A stretch of DNA of 64,000 bases, from assembly GCA_024138025.1 (NCBI GenBank), contig JAMXBD010000024.1, positions 124,001 to 188,000 on the forward strand, in the 5' to 3' direction. The notes under the pieces are model-generated. The model did no database searches. It was given only the letters and a program-made list of their open reading frames with translations, and was not told where the DNA came from. Shown in pieces: positions 1-12,993 of this stretch. Source of the stretch: Combretum micranthum. Its lineage: Eukaryota > Streptophyta > Magnoliopsida > Myrtales > Combretaceae. The first letter of the stretch is position 1, and every line of letters begins with the position of its first letter. Both the position numbers and the translations under genes were made by a program.

Positions 1-8
1 GGTTTACA
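1..8 (-). mobile_element. Last 8 bp of a further LTR of the long-LTR family
   Basis: The window opens with GGTTTACA, the same terminal string that ends the other plus-strand-reading copies (GGGGTTTACA). The flank that follows looks like an older related LTR (E0), which is how several other copies here are placed. The rest of the copy lies outside the window, so this rests on 8 bases only. Confidence 0.35.
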
Positions 9-342
9 AGGAGGACCCTAAAAAATCTGTTGGAGTATGAGCATATCTATAGCTCAATGAAGTAACCATCACATATTATACATCAAGAATAGCAGACAAG
101 TTTATTAGCAAACAAGTCAAATGTATCATTCAAACATACGCGCAAATGAAAGTATGGACAAACCGGAATTAAACAGGATGTAGATTTATGCCCTTACATC
201 AGGGTTGAAGAAACCAAGTCAAGGAATAAATCCTTATGACCCACCTACCTAGGAGAAACTAAGAACAATAAGAACAACAATGCTCACTTTACTTATCACT
301 TTATTATATGTATTTTAATCACTCAATTTCCTTTAGAACTTA
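9..342 (-). repeat. Fragment 1 of an old, diverged LTR (E0)
   Basis: This 334-bp stretch has no ORF. It contains a degenerate version of the LTR section seen in the younger copies: an 'n-n-TATAGC-TCA-TGA' stretch, then a 'TTTATGCCCTTACATCAGGGTT' region comparable to the 'TTTACGCCCTTCATTCGGGGTT' region of E1. The same old LTR continues after E1 at 3604 and is cut again by E2 at 4197. E0 is therefore the target into which E1 and E2 jumped. Similarity is weak and was judged by eye. Confidence 0.4.
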
Positions 343-982
343 TGTCACGCCCCGAAGGATACCCTAAACGTGGCAGTCCACCACATATAATATCAAGGCT
401 TAAGAATGGTTACCTTAGTCATGCGAAAGCCTTAGAATTATATGTAAGGCGTCTAACACGGTAATAGGAGACGCTTTTGGGAAGCATAGTTTAAGCAAGT
501 AATGAAGAACATACAAGAATCCAGAAATAAAATATATCATATCATTAATAACCAAGGTCTATTACATAAATTCTTAGGGGCATACCCCCGCTAATTCCAA
601 GGATCGAGATAAACTTCATAACATCCAAAATACTACATTAAAGATTTCAAAGGAATTATAATCTAAGTCTTCGAGTAGATTTCCTCCAAAAGCTTCAATA
701 TAAAACGTACACGGATACGGGAAGACCTCGGGCACAAAAATAGGTGTTCCTGAGAATACAAATATCTATAGGGGTGTAAGCTTATGGGCTTAGTGAGTAA
801 ATCCCAAAATTCATACTCGAAGAAAATTATCAATCAAGTTTATTATTCAACCATATGAAATGCAACATCCACGTGAGCATACAAAACATATGACTTTCCG
901 GGAATCATATGTTGAATGAATTTACGCCCTTCATTCGGGGTTGGGTATTCAGGCCAATTACAGCCACAACTTTTAAAACACT

Positions 983-1090
983 TTTATAGATCTTACCGGC
1001 TCTTATACGCCATCAAAAACTTGTAGTTATTACAGGCTCTTACTAGCCATCACATTAAGTAGTTCTTGCTGGCTCCTACTTGCCACTGAC
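983..1090. repeat. Minisatellite cassette, type I, in E1
   Basis: About three degenerate units of roughly 37-40 bp, each containing a form of 'CTTACCGGCTCTTA..GCCAT'. It lies between the 'ACGCCCTTCATTCGGGGTT' region and the 'GCAATGTGACTCA' region, the same place where the other LTRs carry different repeats. Confidence 0.65.
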
Positions 1091-2903
1091 ATGATATACC
1101 GGTTATGTCTACCACCACTATTATACATTTGTCCCACCAATTGTATAGTAGTGAATGCAATGTGACTCAACATATGAAGTGCATGAATAATTTCTTTAAT
1201 TAAAGTCTAGTAGTCACATTTAACTTCTTTCAAGTGATCAATCAATTTCAAACATTTCAAGACATTACTTCACATACAACTTTATTACAAACATATCGAG
1301 TTTCGATATACTTAGTATCCTTTCAACATATTATCATACACTTCCTTTTGATTTTTCTTAAATTCTAGTGCGACTAATTTTACAAGCACAATCAAGAGTA
1401 TGAAAAATAACGGGGAATAAACTCACTCGGCCATGATGGCACCTTTCTTGAATTGGATGGGTCGTTCGGAAATTCCACTTTAATCGTAGTAATCCTCGGA
1501 TACGAACAATCCTCCTCGTGATTATCTAATCAAGAAGAATACCCAAAATGAGTATTTCATGAAATTCTATTTGAAGATTCTAATCTTTTCTTAAAATCGT
1601 GGTAAAATCGTATAAGGGGAAATTCCAACTTAAAATGGCCATAACTTGCTCATTTTAACTCGGAATTTCGCATATATATCGTTTTCTACCTACTCGAAAA
1701 GATCTACGCATTTCTAAGCTTATTTCCATAAAACTAAGTCGTTGGGTCCCAAAAGGCAGTGACTAAATTTGCCACGAATTTGCAAAAACTTGTTTTCCTT
1801 CTTGTAAACAAAGTTCATTTGAAAAGAATATAATTATTTCATTTTTGTAAACTTTTGAAAGGTATATATTTTATGTAATGACTCATAACAAATGTATGAA
1901 GTAAATGGAGTTGTCTCAACTTATAAAAATTAAGGTTTTAGAAGACTTTGAACTTGAGATTCTATTGAATATTTATTTTGCTTTTGAAAGATCTTGAGTT
2001 ATTGAGATGAATATTCTTTTTCTAAATTTAATCTCTTGTAATTTCCTTAAATTCCTAAGGTGTGGTTTTATTTTCAAAACTTGGATTCGAAAGGTAATAA
2101 AATGACATTTTTATTTTTGTAATGATTCCAAAAGAATATTTCTTGATGAAAGATAAGTTTTCATAAAACCTTTTGTTTATGTAAGAAAAATCATTCCCAT
2201 GCATGTTCATGGGTTTTTAAGAAATCCATTTTCCATATTTATTTTAGAAAGAATCTTTAATTCAAGAAAACACTTTCTCATTTATTTTTGTTGAGACAAA
2301 AACATTATGTTCATGCATGAATATGAATCATAAGCTATAGAAATAAAGGAACATAATAACTTGAAAGCTTAATAAATAATAGTAAATCAAGTATTGGGAC
2401 CTTAGCTTCATCAAGGTACCCCGGGACTAAGAAAAGACTAGTCCCGAAAAGAAAAGAAAGAGAAATTGTTTTGACTTGATGAGGACAAGTCTAAGACTAG
2501 AATGACTAGTCTTAAAATCAACTTGAAATAAATCGCAATAAAGTAAATAAATTGCATGAAAGATAAATAAATTGCAAGATAATGAGCTTATATGCTCTAA
2601 ATAGTATATATAGATAATATAGATATTAGATAGTAAAGAACATAAATGAACATAGAGGAATTATGTTTATGAACAAAAACAAAGCATGAACCTAATGTTG
2701 CTTTCTTAACCTTCATGGTTTTAGAAAACACACACTAAGCTCATACTAAGTAGATGAACATGAAGAATTCTTGAGAAATTTCTTACCTAAAGGAAGCTAA
2801 ACTAATAAGACTTCTTGAAAGAACTCTTGAAGAAATTTGGAGAGAATTTTTGTAGAGTAACTTTAGAGAAGAAGTGGTGTGAAAGAAGTGAAGGTATGAG
2901 GGG

Positions 2904-2911
2904 TATTTATA
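2904..2911 (-). promoter_or_regulatory. TATA box of E1
   Basis: Plus-strand TATTTATA, i.e. TATAAATA on the minus strand, followed by the pyrimidine-rich stretch also seen downstream of the TATA boxes of E2, E5, E7, E8 and E9. It fixes the LTR transcription direction as minus. Confidence 0.6.
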
Positions 2912-3603
2912 GGAAAATGTGGGAGATAATTTGTGTTAATTAAATAATTGAAAAACAAAACAAATTGATGCATGGAGAGGGATGGCCGGCGCTATTTGTG
3001 TGTGGGGGAAGAGAAAAATTAATTTTTTTGTCTTTTGATTAATTAAAGTAAGAAATGAAAGATGTGAAATTGTATTGGAAATGAAAATGTGTAAGAAGTA
3101 GGTGTATGGTTTGTAAGAGTAGGTTGTAAGAAAAAGTAGAGATAGATGAATAGTGTAGAATAGTAGAAAATAGTGTAATGTAAAAGTAGACATGACAATT
3201 AATACCGGTAGTAAGAAATACGCGTATAAAAGCGATATCTGATATTTTTAGCTATCCGAAAAATTATGAAATTGATATTTTTGGAAATCTTATACTTTTA
3301 CGAGTCTAACGGTATATTCGGAATATTTTCCTATTCCGGGCTTCCGGACACATTTTTCAAGAATCATGTCCGATCGGTTCAAAGGACACTCGAAATTCTT
3401 CAATCTGATATTTTTATAAAACCTATAGCTATTACGAACTATTACAACTAATTTTTCCAACTTCGTTTTCTAGGGCTTGAGAAAACGGCAATGCCGGACT
3501 TAAGCGGTTACGGTAAACTAGGTTTGGTTGACTCTGGAAATCCGATTGACTTCCGATTAGGGTTTAAACTATAATTCGAATCCAAAAATTTCGGGGATTT
3601 ACA

Positions 3604-4196
3604 ACTTAGAGACTCTATTAAGTGTTAATCATTTCAAGCTGATACCACCGACGGTATTCCTTCTTTGCTAGGTAGTTCCTGTGGAACCGAACGGAATAAA
3701 GATAATCTTATGTAGAACCAAGAACCTTCATCTGGAAAAACCAAGCATTATCAAAAAACAGAAACACTAACACGTAACGGGCCGTGATGCTTTTTGTGTA
3801 ATATATGCAAGTTATGCAATGCATGATCTTTTAAATTTAGGGGTCTTATAGTTTTAGCTCAACTTTAGGGCGATTGAACAATTCACAAATAGTACTTAAC
3901 ATGCTTCAAATAATTATCCACAAAATTCCATTATCACTTTGAATAAGCATGACTTTAGCATTCAAATCACACAACGAGCATTGTTCCCAACCCACAAGCA
4001 TCATACTTTTACTTTAGTTATTCGATTTTATATGCAACTAACATTACAATCGCAAGCAATGTAATAGATCAGAGTTACTCATCTGTTCATGACGTTCAAT
4101 CATAATAGTCCTTTTGAAAATCCACTATTGGATCAGATTCACCAAACAGATGAGTAAATATGCACTAATCAGATAATTAACTATGTAGATGATTCA
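3604..4196 (-). repeat. Fragment 2 of the old LTR E0
   Basis: Between E1 and E2, without coding potential. The stretch near 4030-4190 ('AACATTACAATCGCAAGCAA', then a TCATAATAGTCC segment and a CACCAAACAGATGAG segment) parallels E4 and E10, where 'CATTACAATCACAAGCAA' is followed by TAGTAATAAT and CACCTACCAAATAAG. The first 5 bases are the right-hand TSD of E1. Confidence 0.45.
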
Positions 4197-4822
4197 TGTA
4201 AACCCCTGAAATTTCGGTTAATTTTAAGCTAAATCTTAGAATTAAAAGTCAACCGAAAACCCTAAAGGTCAACAAAATATTAGTACAAACTCTAGAATTT
4301 AGATCTGACATTCCCGTATTCTTTAGCCCCAGAAAATGAAGTTGAAATAATTAGTGATAATAGTTCGTTATAATATGAGGCAACGTAAAAATATCATATT
4401 CGCGATTTTCAAGTGTCCTTCATTCCTAAACGGATCGATTCTCGAAAAGCGTGTCCCAAAGCTCGAAATAGTAAAAATATTCCAATGATACCGTTAGGAC
4501 CGAATAATACAAGGATTTCAAAAATATCGGTTTCGTAATTTTTTGGTAACTAAAAATAACAGATATCGCAATTATATATGTATTTTCTTACTACCGGCAT
4601 TTGACTAGTCACATCTACTTTACATTACACTATTCATTACTATTCCACACTATTCATTTATCTCTACTTTTTCTAATACCTACTCTTTCACTCTATATAC
4701 CTATTATCTTTACTTTTTATCTTTTTCATAACTTTATATCACATCTACCTTACATATTATTACTTTTAATACACAAAAATACAAAAAATATCATCTCTCC
4801 CTCTCTTCCTCTCAAGGCCAGT

Positions 4823-4878
4823 GCACACGCACACACACACACCCCCCCACCCCCCCCCCCCACCTTCTCTCTCTCTCT
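4823..4878. repeat. AC / poly-C simple repeat in E2 U3
   Basis: Alternating AC followed by long C runs and a CT tract, located about 60-100 bp upstream of the E2 TATA box. Confidence 0.85.
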
Positions 4879-4928
4879 TTTTCAATTTTTCTTTAATTGA
4901 ATCACTCAAAATTTACTCCTTATTTTCC

Positions 4929-4936
4929 TATAAATA
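4929..4936 (+). promoter_or_regulatory. TATA box of E2
   Basis: CCTATAAATACCCCCTC context. About 30 bp later comes an 'ACTTCATTTACACATC' stretch, a plausible transcription start of the LTR. Confidence 0.65.
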
Positions 4937-5108
4937 CCCCCTCCTCTTTTACTTCATTTACACATCTACTACTACAAAATTACTCTCCATAATTCTCTCT
5001 AAATTTCCTCTCAAACACTGTCCCAAAACTCTCCAAAATTTCTTCTTAAAACTCTCTTCTACTCATACAAACACTACTACATTAAGAAATCTCCTCAAAT
5101 TTCTCTTA

Positions 5109-5136
5109 CCATGTCATGTAACTTTACATGACCATG
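5109..5136 (+). other. Hairpin in the E2 transcribed leader
   Basis: CCATGTCATGTAA pairs with TTACATGACCATGG (one bulged C) around a very short loop. The same hairpin recurs at 23902-23927 (E5) and 35981-36009 (E8), and in E3 split by E4. It lies about 150 nt after the expected start site, so it would be in the LTR RNA. Confidence 0.6.
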
Positions 5137-6385
5137 GTGTGAGTTTCCTAAACTTAATGTTATGGAAGTTATACTATGTTCATGTATTGTTCTTGTTCAT
5201 GAATATGTATTTATATATTTTTTGTTGTTGATATTTTACTTTGCTCATATTGTTGTTGATATTATGTTAACCTCTTATATATATTTAACTAAATATAATT
5301 ATGTACTTATATATAATCTTTAGAGCATATAAGCTTATTGTTATTTATTTACTTCCAAGTTATGCAATTTATTTACTTATTTCGTGTTGTTTTAAGACTA
5401 GTCTCTAGTCTTAGACTTGTCCTCATCAAGTCAAAATGATCTTTTCTTTCTTTTCTTTATTCTTTTTCGGACTAGTCTATTATTAGTCCCGGATACATTG
5501 ATGAAGCTAATGTTCCTAATACTTCATATTTCTATTAACTTGCTTATTTTATTACTTATTACGTATTTCTTATGTTTTCATAATTTCATGATTTCATATT
5601 CATGATCATGCATTAACATATTGATGTTTGTCTTAACAAGGTAAAGAATGAAAGGTTTTCTTAAATAGAAGTTCTTTTCCAAAATGAATGTTGTCATGAA
5701 AGAAATGATTTTTCACAAAAACTTAAGAATTATCTTGGCAAATCTTTTCCAAAAATCTAGAGGAGTTCATCATAAATTTTAGTAACCAAAGAACATAGGA
5801 ATTTTTAGATAATACATACATACATACACTTTACAAAATCATAAAATGGAAAAGTATTCCTTAAAAATTAAAATTTCAAATTCTTGTTTAATAAAAGTTT
5901 TACTAAAGTTCATTTTTTTTTTCACCAATACTCTAGAATATGAAAGCATAGGCTAGTTTGACAAAACACTAAGAAAATTTCTTTCTTAAAAATAAAATGA
6001 TCTTAAGGAATAAAATTAATAAATAACTTAGGAAATCATTTGTTTTATTTAAATGAAATAAACTTTAGGAAAAGTTAAGAAAATATAGAGTTTGATAGAT
6101 TTTAACTACTTTAAAAAAAGTATTTAAAAACTACCCTCTCAATCCCTAGAAATTAAGCTATAAGAAACTTAGAAAAACAGAGTCATTCTTTTGAAATTTA
6201 AAAAACTAAAGAAATGGAATTAAGAGAGAGAAAATACTCACTTAAAATAACTTAAGAAATTTTCTAACAAGCTAAGTAGAAATTTTCAAAAGTTTTGCTT
6301 TTCTAAATTTTTAGAAAACTTTGCTTTTACAAAAAAATTCATGGTTGAGACAACTTCATTAAATTCATACATTTGATATGAGTCA

Positions 6386-6409
6386 ATATATATATATATA
6401 TATATATAC
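6386..6409. repeat. (TA)n microsatellite in E2
   Basis: Uninterrupted alternating TA in the middle of the LTR. Confidence 0.9.
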
Positions 6410-7204
6410 ACATTTTAAAGGTCTTTCCAACCATTATAGTATATATTTTTGGTACAAATATTTATAGATAAAGAAAAGTTTACAAAACTAAGTTTTGCAA
6501 ATAAGAAAATTCGTGGTGAATCTGATCACCACTGTTTCAGAGCTTAAATGACTTAGTTTGATGAAAATAGTTTTAAAAATGGATAGATTTTTTCGAATAG
6601 GTAGACAACAGTATATTATATGCGCAATTCCGAATTAAAATGACCAAGTTATGGCCGTTTTAAATTGGAATTGTCTTCTATACGAATTATGACGATCTTA
6701 TGACAATAGATTTGATAAGTATAATAGAATCAACAAGAAATACTCATTATGGGTATTCTTCTTGATTAGGTGATCCTGAGGAAGAGTGTCCATACCCGGA
6801 AGATTACTTTGATTAGTGGATTGACCGATGACTCATCCATAAGAAAGAAGTATCGTCATGGCCGAGTGAGTCTACTTCCCTTATTTTTCATGCTTATGTT
6901 TGTGCTTGTAAATTTAGTTGCATTAGACTTAAGGAAAGATAAAATTGGAGATGTATGATAACATTTTAAAAGAATATTAAGTATATCGAAGCATGAAATG
7001 CTTGTAATAAATTGTATACTTATTAGCACATTGAAGTGTTTGAAATTAGTTGATCATTTGTAAGAAATTATAATATAACGGCCAGGCTTTAAATAAAAGT
7101 TGATGCATGCACTTCGTATGTTGAGTCACATTGCATTCGCTATTATACAATTGGTAGGATAAGTGTATGATAGTGGTGATAGGCATAACCGGTATATTAT
7201 ATAT

Positions 7205-7310
7205 GTGGCGAGTAGGAGCCGGTAAAAACTACATAAATTGATGGCTAGTAGGAACCCGTAATAAACTACATGTTTTTTATGGCATATAGGATCCGATAAG
7301 ATCTATAAAA
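7205..7310. repeat. Minisatellite cassette, type I, in E2
   Basis: Three degenerate units built around GATGGCTAGTAGGAACC.., in the same position and of the same type as in E1, E3 and E7, read on the opposite strand to E1. Confidence 0.6.
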
Positions 7311-7961
7311 ATGGTTTTTTAAAAGAAGTAGTGGCCTAATGGCCGGAATACCCAACCCCAAATGAAGGGCGTAATTCATTCAACATATGATTCTCGGAAA
7401 ATCATATGTCTTGTATGCTCACGTGCTTGTTGCATCCCATTTGCTTGTTTAATAAACTTGTTGATATTTTGATTCAAGTATGAATTTTGGATTATATTCA
7501 TTAAGTTCGTAAGTTTATGCCCCTATAGATATTTGTATTCACAGGAGCACATGTTTTTGTACTCGAGGTCTCCTCTTATCCACGTAAGTTTTCTTTTGGG
7601 AGCTTTTGAAGGAAATCTACTTGAAGGGTTAGACTAGAATTCATCTAAAATCTTTTGATGTAGTATTTAAATTATTGTAAAGACTATTAGTTATTTCGAT
7701 CCTTGGAACTTTAGCAGGGGTATGCCCCTAAGAATCATGGAATAGACCTTTAGTTAACAATATTATGATCTATTTTATTTCTAGATTCTTGTATGTTCAT
7801 TATTACTTGCTTAGATAACACTTTCCTAAGCATTTCCTATTATCGTATTAGACGCCTTACATGTACTATCGAGACTTTCGCATGACTAAGGTAGTAATTC
7901 TTAAGTCTTGATATTATATGTGGTGGACTGCCACATTTAGGGTATCCTTCGGGGCGTGACA

Positions 7962-9586
7962 ATTCCTAATGAGTATCCAAGTATCCTAAAATTAGTTTTG
8001 TTCTTGTTAAAATCATTTTATTATTTCTAATTCGATGATAGCTTATAAATAATCATTTTAAAGCTTATAAAATACTTTATATTTACAAAATTCGTGTAAA
8101 TAAATATTTCTCAATAAAAGTGATCTAATTACTCTTAAATACATGTTTTTAATGCATAATCTTTAAGTAAAGTTATATTACTTATTCTAACTCATATTAT
8201 TGTGTATAATTATATGTCAGAAGGGTTTTCTTGCGTATTATATGTCATTATTCAACTTATTTGCCTTATAATTTATATTTCCCTTACTTTATAAATCTTA
8301 TGGCTAGTGTAAGACTTTTTTTGTCTTTTTTTGTTTTATAATTTCATCATTAAACTTTTATTAATGATATGAGTCCTTTAGTGTAAATAAAATATTCATT
8401 ATTACTTATTTTCATTTCGCTTGTCTTGGTTCTAAGTTATATTCGTATTTTTGTTTATGATGGTCCCATTATCCTCAATCTATAAATTTATATAGTCTGT
8501 TGATGCCTTTCCCAACAATATACTTTCTATTATTGTTTACTTTGTCTCTCAACCTTAAAAATTTCTATTGTTTATAGGGTCTTATCTATATTTTGATCAT
8601 TAGTATACTATTCTAGTGATTTTCTAAATTCATCTAAGATTTATTTTGTATTCCAAATTATAGTTTGTTCCTTAGGACTCATTTAGCTTATTCAAATCTT
8701 CTATTTTTATTATCATTCTCTTAGTATGCCTAATGATAGGAATTTTCACTATAGTTAGGATCAATATTTCTCATAGATGTCTTGATGCATATTGGCTAAG
8801 TTCTATCATATAGAGATATTGTAGACATATTCTACTAACTTTTGAACTAAGTTAAGTTATGAAATATGTATGGGGGTCCAAATCCTATAGTGACCGAAAA
8901 ATTATAATATAGGGTTCCTAAATTTCTAAGTTTGATTCCTTCATAGTTTTCTTTACTAGATATAATATCTAAGTTAATTAAAATGATCATCACATGCTAT
9001 TCCATATTCATGTTATTATCAAATATAAACATTAATAAACTACAAATATATATAGTTTCTATACTAACTCTCTATCTCCAATTTCCTAGTTTCTACATGT
9101 ATGAAATATAGATTATATGATTGGTTAGATATACCTTGTTTGGTTGGAGAGAAAAATGATAATCTCCCCTTTTTAAATGAACCATGGCCTACATGTATAA
9201 GTAAGAAGATGAGTTGTTAAGTTTTATGTATAAACAACTAACTAAAGGTAACTCTTACCTTTGAAGTTGACTCTTGATTTCTCAAGTTTGTTTTAATTAA
9301 TTGACGTCTCCTTTTAGTTGTTTTTGGTTAATAATAGACGTTCAGGTGGTTGTGTTGGATGTGATTAGTTTATTCCCATGTGGGCTCACGGTTGTAGATT
9401 GAAAGAGGAGAAGTATTGGTTTGTTTTGTATGCCTTGGTGAAATTGATTTATGATAGGAGTGGAGCCTTTGTTTTATATGTGGTTATTTTGGGTGAGGAT
9501 CATAGATACGATTCATGTAAGGGCAAAAAGTGATATTGCTTTTCTTTCAATTTAACTTATATAGGAAAGAAGAAAAGTGGTTTATG

Positions 9587-9623
<37 letters not shown>

Positions 9624-10134
9624 ATGAAATTTTTTTGTCCGTTTATTCATAAAAAATTTTAGCAGGTTTTTGCAATTGATTCACCCAAGCTTTAATATTT
9701 ATGGTGGAGTTAAAAGAAGCAAATTTGTAACATATTGTGGGTCTCCAACTATGAGGTACGATGGTCATTTGGAGAAGGAAATTGTCTGGTTAAGTCTAGC
9801 AAGGTATTGACTCATCAAATTTGCATCAAATATGGGATTTGTTTGGAGGATTCTAGTTGGATGAAGTGTCTGTTATTTGACTTTATTGTACCATTTCTCT
9901 GATGTTACAAGCAATATATACGATGGATAATTTACTTGGAACAAGACCAGTCATGTGTTTCCCAATTTCACCGTCTACACAACAATTTTCATGTGAGACA
10001 ATTTACAAGAGTAAATATCTAATTAACATTGTCAAATCTAGCTCATATGCATATAATTATGCCATTTATGTGAGAGTTTTATGGTCAAAAATTTATTTTA
10101 AGGTTCTAAAATATTACTAGAGTATTGTGGTGAT
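7962..10134. other. Non-coding AT-rich stretch, unassigned
   Basis: It begins with the right-hand TSD of E2 and perhaps a little more of the old LTR E0. Beyond about 8050 I recognise nothing. There are no long ORFs; the short open frame at 9902-10120 has no recognisable motif. A trinucleotide repeat sits at 9591-9623. The right edge abuts the LTR that starts at about 10135. Confidence 0.5.
9591..9623. repeat. (ATT)n microsatellite
   Basis: About eleven uninterrupted ATT units. Confidence 0.92.
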
Positions 10135-11519
10135 GTGGGATTTCTCAATCGCAAACAATAAATTAAATTAAAACCCTATTCTTACCTTGCGATTAATCCT
10201 AGGTAAGTATACCTATATATTGTAGCAATGATGTAAGTACAAGGGGTTGTTCCTCCAAGGACCTATAATTACTAGTACACACCCTTTCACTACTATTTAG
10301 CAATTCTAGATCACATAGCAAATATGATAATTAATCTCTAACTAATTAATTAACCATAGAAATTATATTTTCACGCCTCCATACCCTAAATCCGATACAC
10401 ACTAACCCTATAAAACTTCATAATAAATATTCATTAACGAAAAGTCTTGTTCTTGAATTGTAGGAATCCTAATTTCATTAATCTCTCTTTCAAGATGATT
10501 AAATTCTAATCCTATATGTCTAATGAAAATATCTTTCATCATTAGATGTATATAAAATTGCATTAAAATTCTCAATTCCCTAAAATGATAAAATCTTGAT
10601 GCAAAATTATGTAATCTATCTCTAGAATCACATTCAAACTCTTCTATTCATGCATGATCTATCTTATCAATTAATCCATCGATTAAATAAAAAAGAATAA
10701 GATAATAATCTAATACTACACATATATTAGACCAAGAACAAATAAAGCACATGAATAGATTCAAGAACTATGAACTTCCATTAATAAACAATTGGATCAG
10801 TAAATTACAGTTAGGGTTCTTAAGATCTAGGGCAAAATAATCTAATCTTCCATGTAAGAAATTACAATCATGGACCATGGAAAAGTAGATAGCAAATATA
10901 TTTACAACCCTTAAAAACAAAGTCTTATGGTCTCAAAAGATAACTTGGTGTTTTTTCTCTCTTTTCAAGCTCTATTCCTCTTTTAGTTTTTTTTTCTAAG
11001 AATGGATGAATGAATAAAATGGGGAGCAAAGGCTTATATTTATAGGAAGTGGTGAAATGCTCCTGCATGGCCTACGTTTGAGGCTATGTTGATAGAAAAT
11101 GATGAAATCTGATGATTGGAGGGCTACAATGCCTCAATCACAATCTATGTTAACAGGTCGTGTACTTTGAAAATCACTATTTCCCAATTTCGAATCTCTA
11201 CATGAGCATCCTACATGGCCTGTGTTCGTTCCTCATGCACTTTGGAAATGCTTGTTGGTCGTTTTTGGACTCCAACACCAGTGTGTTCTACATAGCTTAT
11301 GTAGAAAACCATGTATGTTGTAAATCTTCCATTTTCCTATTTCTTCCACAAAATCTTGCTTAGCTCATCTAATTTTCTTCATTAAGCTCAAATTCTTCCT
11401 TTAACCTTGATATTGAAAATTTAACTAATTAAGTATCCTTTTCCTTTAGAATTCACATAAGATCTGTATATTATCATATGAAAATAATGTGAGTTATAGG
11501 GATTTTTAGAAACTTATCA
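10135..11519 (-). mobile_element. 3' LTR of an Athila/Tat-type Ty3/gypsy element (minus strand)
   Basis: Read on the minus strand it starts TGATAAGTTTCTAAAAATCC immediately after a purine tract (AAGTGTGGGGAAGT), the usual polypurine-tract/LTR boundary of Tat/Athila elements. It ends about 1385 bp later at a likely ..AATCCCACA. The right boundary (11519) is strong. The left boundary (about 10135) is inferred from the TG..CA rule; no TSD can be tested because the 5' end of the element is lost. Confidence 0.55.
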
Positions 11520-12993
11520 AACTTCCCCACACTTAATTGGTTTCTTGTCCTCAAGCAAACAATTAAGGACAAAGAAATCCATCATTAATTCTACTTAAGA
11601 ACATCAAAAAATTCAAACCAATATAGCATTCTTCCAATTCTCAAATAGTGATTTATTAATGCCTACCACTCAATCCTACCATAATTGTACTTATACTTGA
11701 TATACTAAAGTTAAATTTTTAATATTAAATTAAGTAAATCAAATTATTACCTTCACTATTTAATAACCGCTTCTAAGTCATAAAAGAAACACAAGGTCAA
11801 ATAAAGCAAAAGCATCTTGATTACATCTCAACACTTATCAGAGATCATATAAACCATTCAACTACCTCTCTGAGCACAGTAACCCAAAATGAAAGTATAT
11901 GGTATCCATCAATTCCCTAGATTTTTTCCCTCTTAAATTGAAATCTCTCCAAAATTTTTCTTAACAGCCTTCAGAAGGACGGTTTCTGCCTGCTTCTTTT
12001 TCGTTTTCCTCTGGACAGGTTTTAGCTCGTATCTTTTTAGCTTAGCTATTCTTATTATTAATTTTTTAAATCAATTGATTATAAGAAGCTTGTACAGTCA
12101 ATAACGGGTCAGGCTTTACTCTTCTAAGGGACCAAAGCCCACCCATATTGACTAAGCTTTTATATTCTGTTTAGCACAGCAATTGATTGATTTTTTTCAA
12201 AGAGATTAGTCAAGAAGAATCACTAATTGATTAACTTCATATACTCCTTTCACTAAAGGTTAGTAGGGCTCTCAAAGTTTTTTTAAAAGAAAATATACTT
12301 ACCAACAAGCTTAGAAACACAACTATTTAACTTTAAAACTGGGGATTTCAATGCTTTCCATAACCTAGATTCAGTCATTAAATAGCAAGTAAATTTACTT
12401 CACTTAGATTTCATCCTAAAACTTTAACTAAGTATACCAAATTCAAAATAGGCGAGTAAGGCACACAAAATCACTATCACTTTAACATTTAAATGCTAAT
12501 TCACATTTTAATGAGTACAATTTCTGGATTTTAAATTTTTTTTCAAATTTTCATGTCCATTAAGTGGGTGACTTTTGAACACAAGTGCATAAAACAATAT
12601 AATCATGACCCAAATCCTAAATCTATCCTATGTACCCCCTTCCCCACACTTAAAATGAGACATTGTCCCCAATGTCTAGCAAAACAAATAAAGCTCAAGG
12701 GAAAAGGAACTAAAAAGAAACAAAGGAAAAATTAAGAAGAAAAAGGAACTGAAACTTCCCGGGTTATGTTTTGAGATGATAAAATCATTAATAAGCGAAG
12801 AGAGCATGCATGTAGAGCCAAAGCTTAGTGACTTCTCAAGACTTGAGAACCCATCGAAGCTCATGTGCACAGAAAAATAAGCTAAACTAGTTGAAAGTTA
12901 GCCTATTTTCAGAGTTTCTGCAAAAGATCATTAGCAAAAGAGCACAAAGTTTGCTTTAAAAATACAAAACATCAATGGCATGACCACACAAGT
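11520..12993 (-). mobile_element. 3' internal region of the Athila/Tat-type element
   Basis: The minus strand carries two features typical of the post-pol region of Tat/Athila elements: 'TTGCTTGAGGACAAG' followed by AAGTGTGGGGAAG next to the LTR (11520-11570), and 'GACATTGGGGACAATGTC' followed by a second AAGTGTGGGGAAG (about 12640-12680). The reading frames at 12553-12870 are short and not convincing as genes. The region is cut at 12994 by E3; the sequence resumes at 19515. Confidence 0.6.

Larger units (their letters stand above)
343..3603 (-). mobile_element. Solo LTR E1 (3261 bp), long-LTR family
   Basis: On the plus strand it starts TGTCACGCCCCGAAGG and ends CGGGGATTTACA, so the reverse strand is TG..CA-bounded. 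The 5 bp on each side are identical (ACTTA at 338-342 and 3604-3608), a perfect target-site duplication. No primer binding site, gag or pol is present, so it is a solo LTR left by LTR-LTR recombination. Read on the minus strand it has U3, then TATAAATA (2904-2911), then a transcribed region. It carries a type I minisatellite cassette (983-1090) and the conserved core block (about 1622-1715). Short open frames such as 2936-3193 are compositional. Ty3/gypsy (Tekay/Del-like) membership is inferred from LTR length and from the iMet-type primer site of E8. Confidence 0.88.
4197..7961 (+). mobile_element. Solo LTR E2 (3765 bp), long-LTR family
   Basis: Starts TGTAAACCCCTGAAATTT and ends TATCCTTCGGGGCGTGACA. 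The flanks are ATTCA on the left and ATTCC on the right, a 4/5 target-site duplication. Layout in its own orientation: U3 of about 400 bp ending at a TACCGGCA motif, TATAAATA at 4929-4936, a leader with a hairpin (5109-5136), the core block (about 6596-6678), a type I cassette (7205-7310) and the end. No internal genes. It carries an AC/C microsatellite in U3 and a TA microsatellite in the middle. The open frames at 4601-5231 are low-complexity translations of this LTR. Confidence 0.85.

Noticed and set aside
343..3603. Reading the family as plus-strand elements starting TGTCACGCCCC
   Set aside because: The TATAAATA boxes and the iMet primer site of E8 show that transcription runs from the TGTAAACCCC end.
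4601..5231. Two overlapping ORFs rich in leucine, serine and threonine-histidine repeats
   Set aside because: They translate the AC/C/CT simple repeat and the pyrimidine-rich promoter region of E2; the same region in other LTR copies is not open.
9902..10120. 72-codon ORF as a gene
   Set aside because: No motif, no neighbours of the same type, AT-rich non-coding context.
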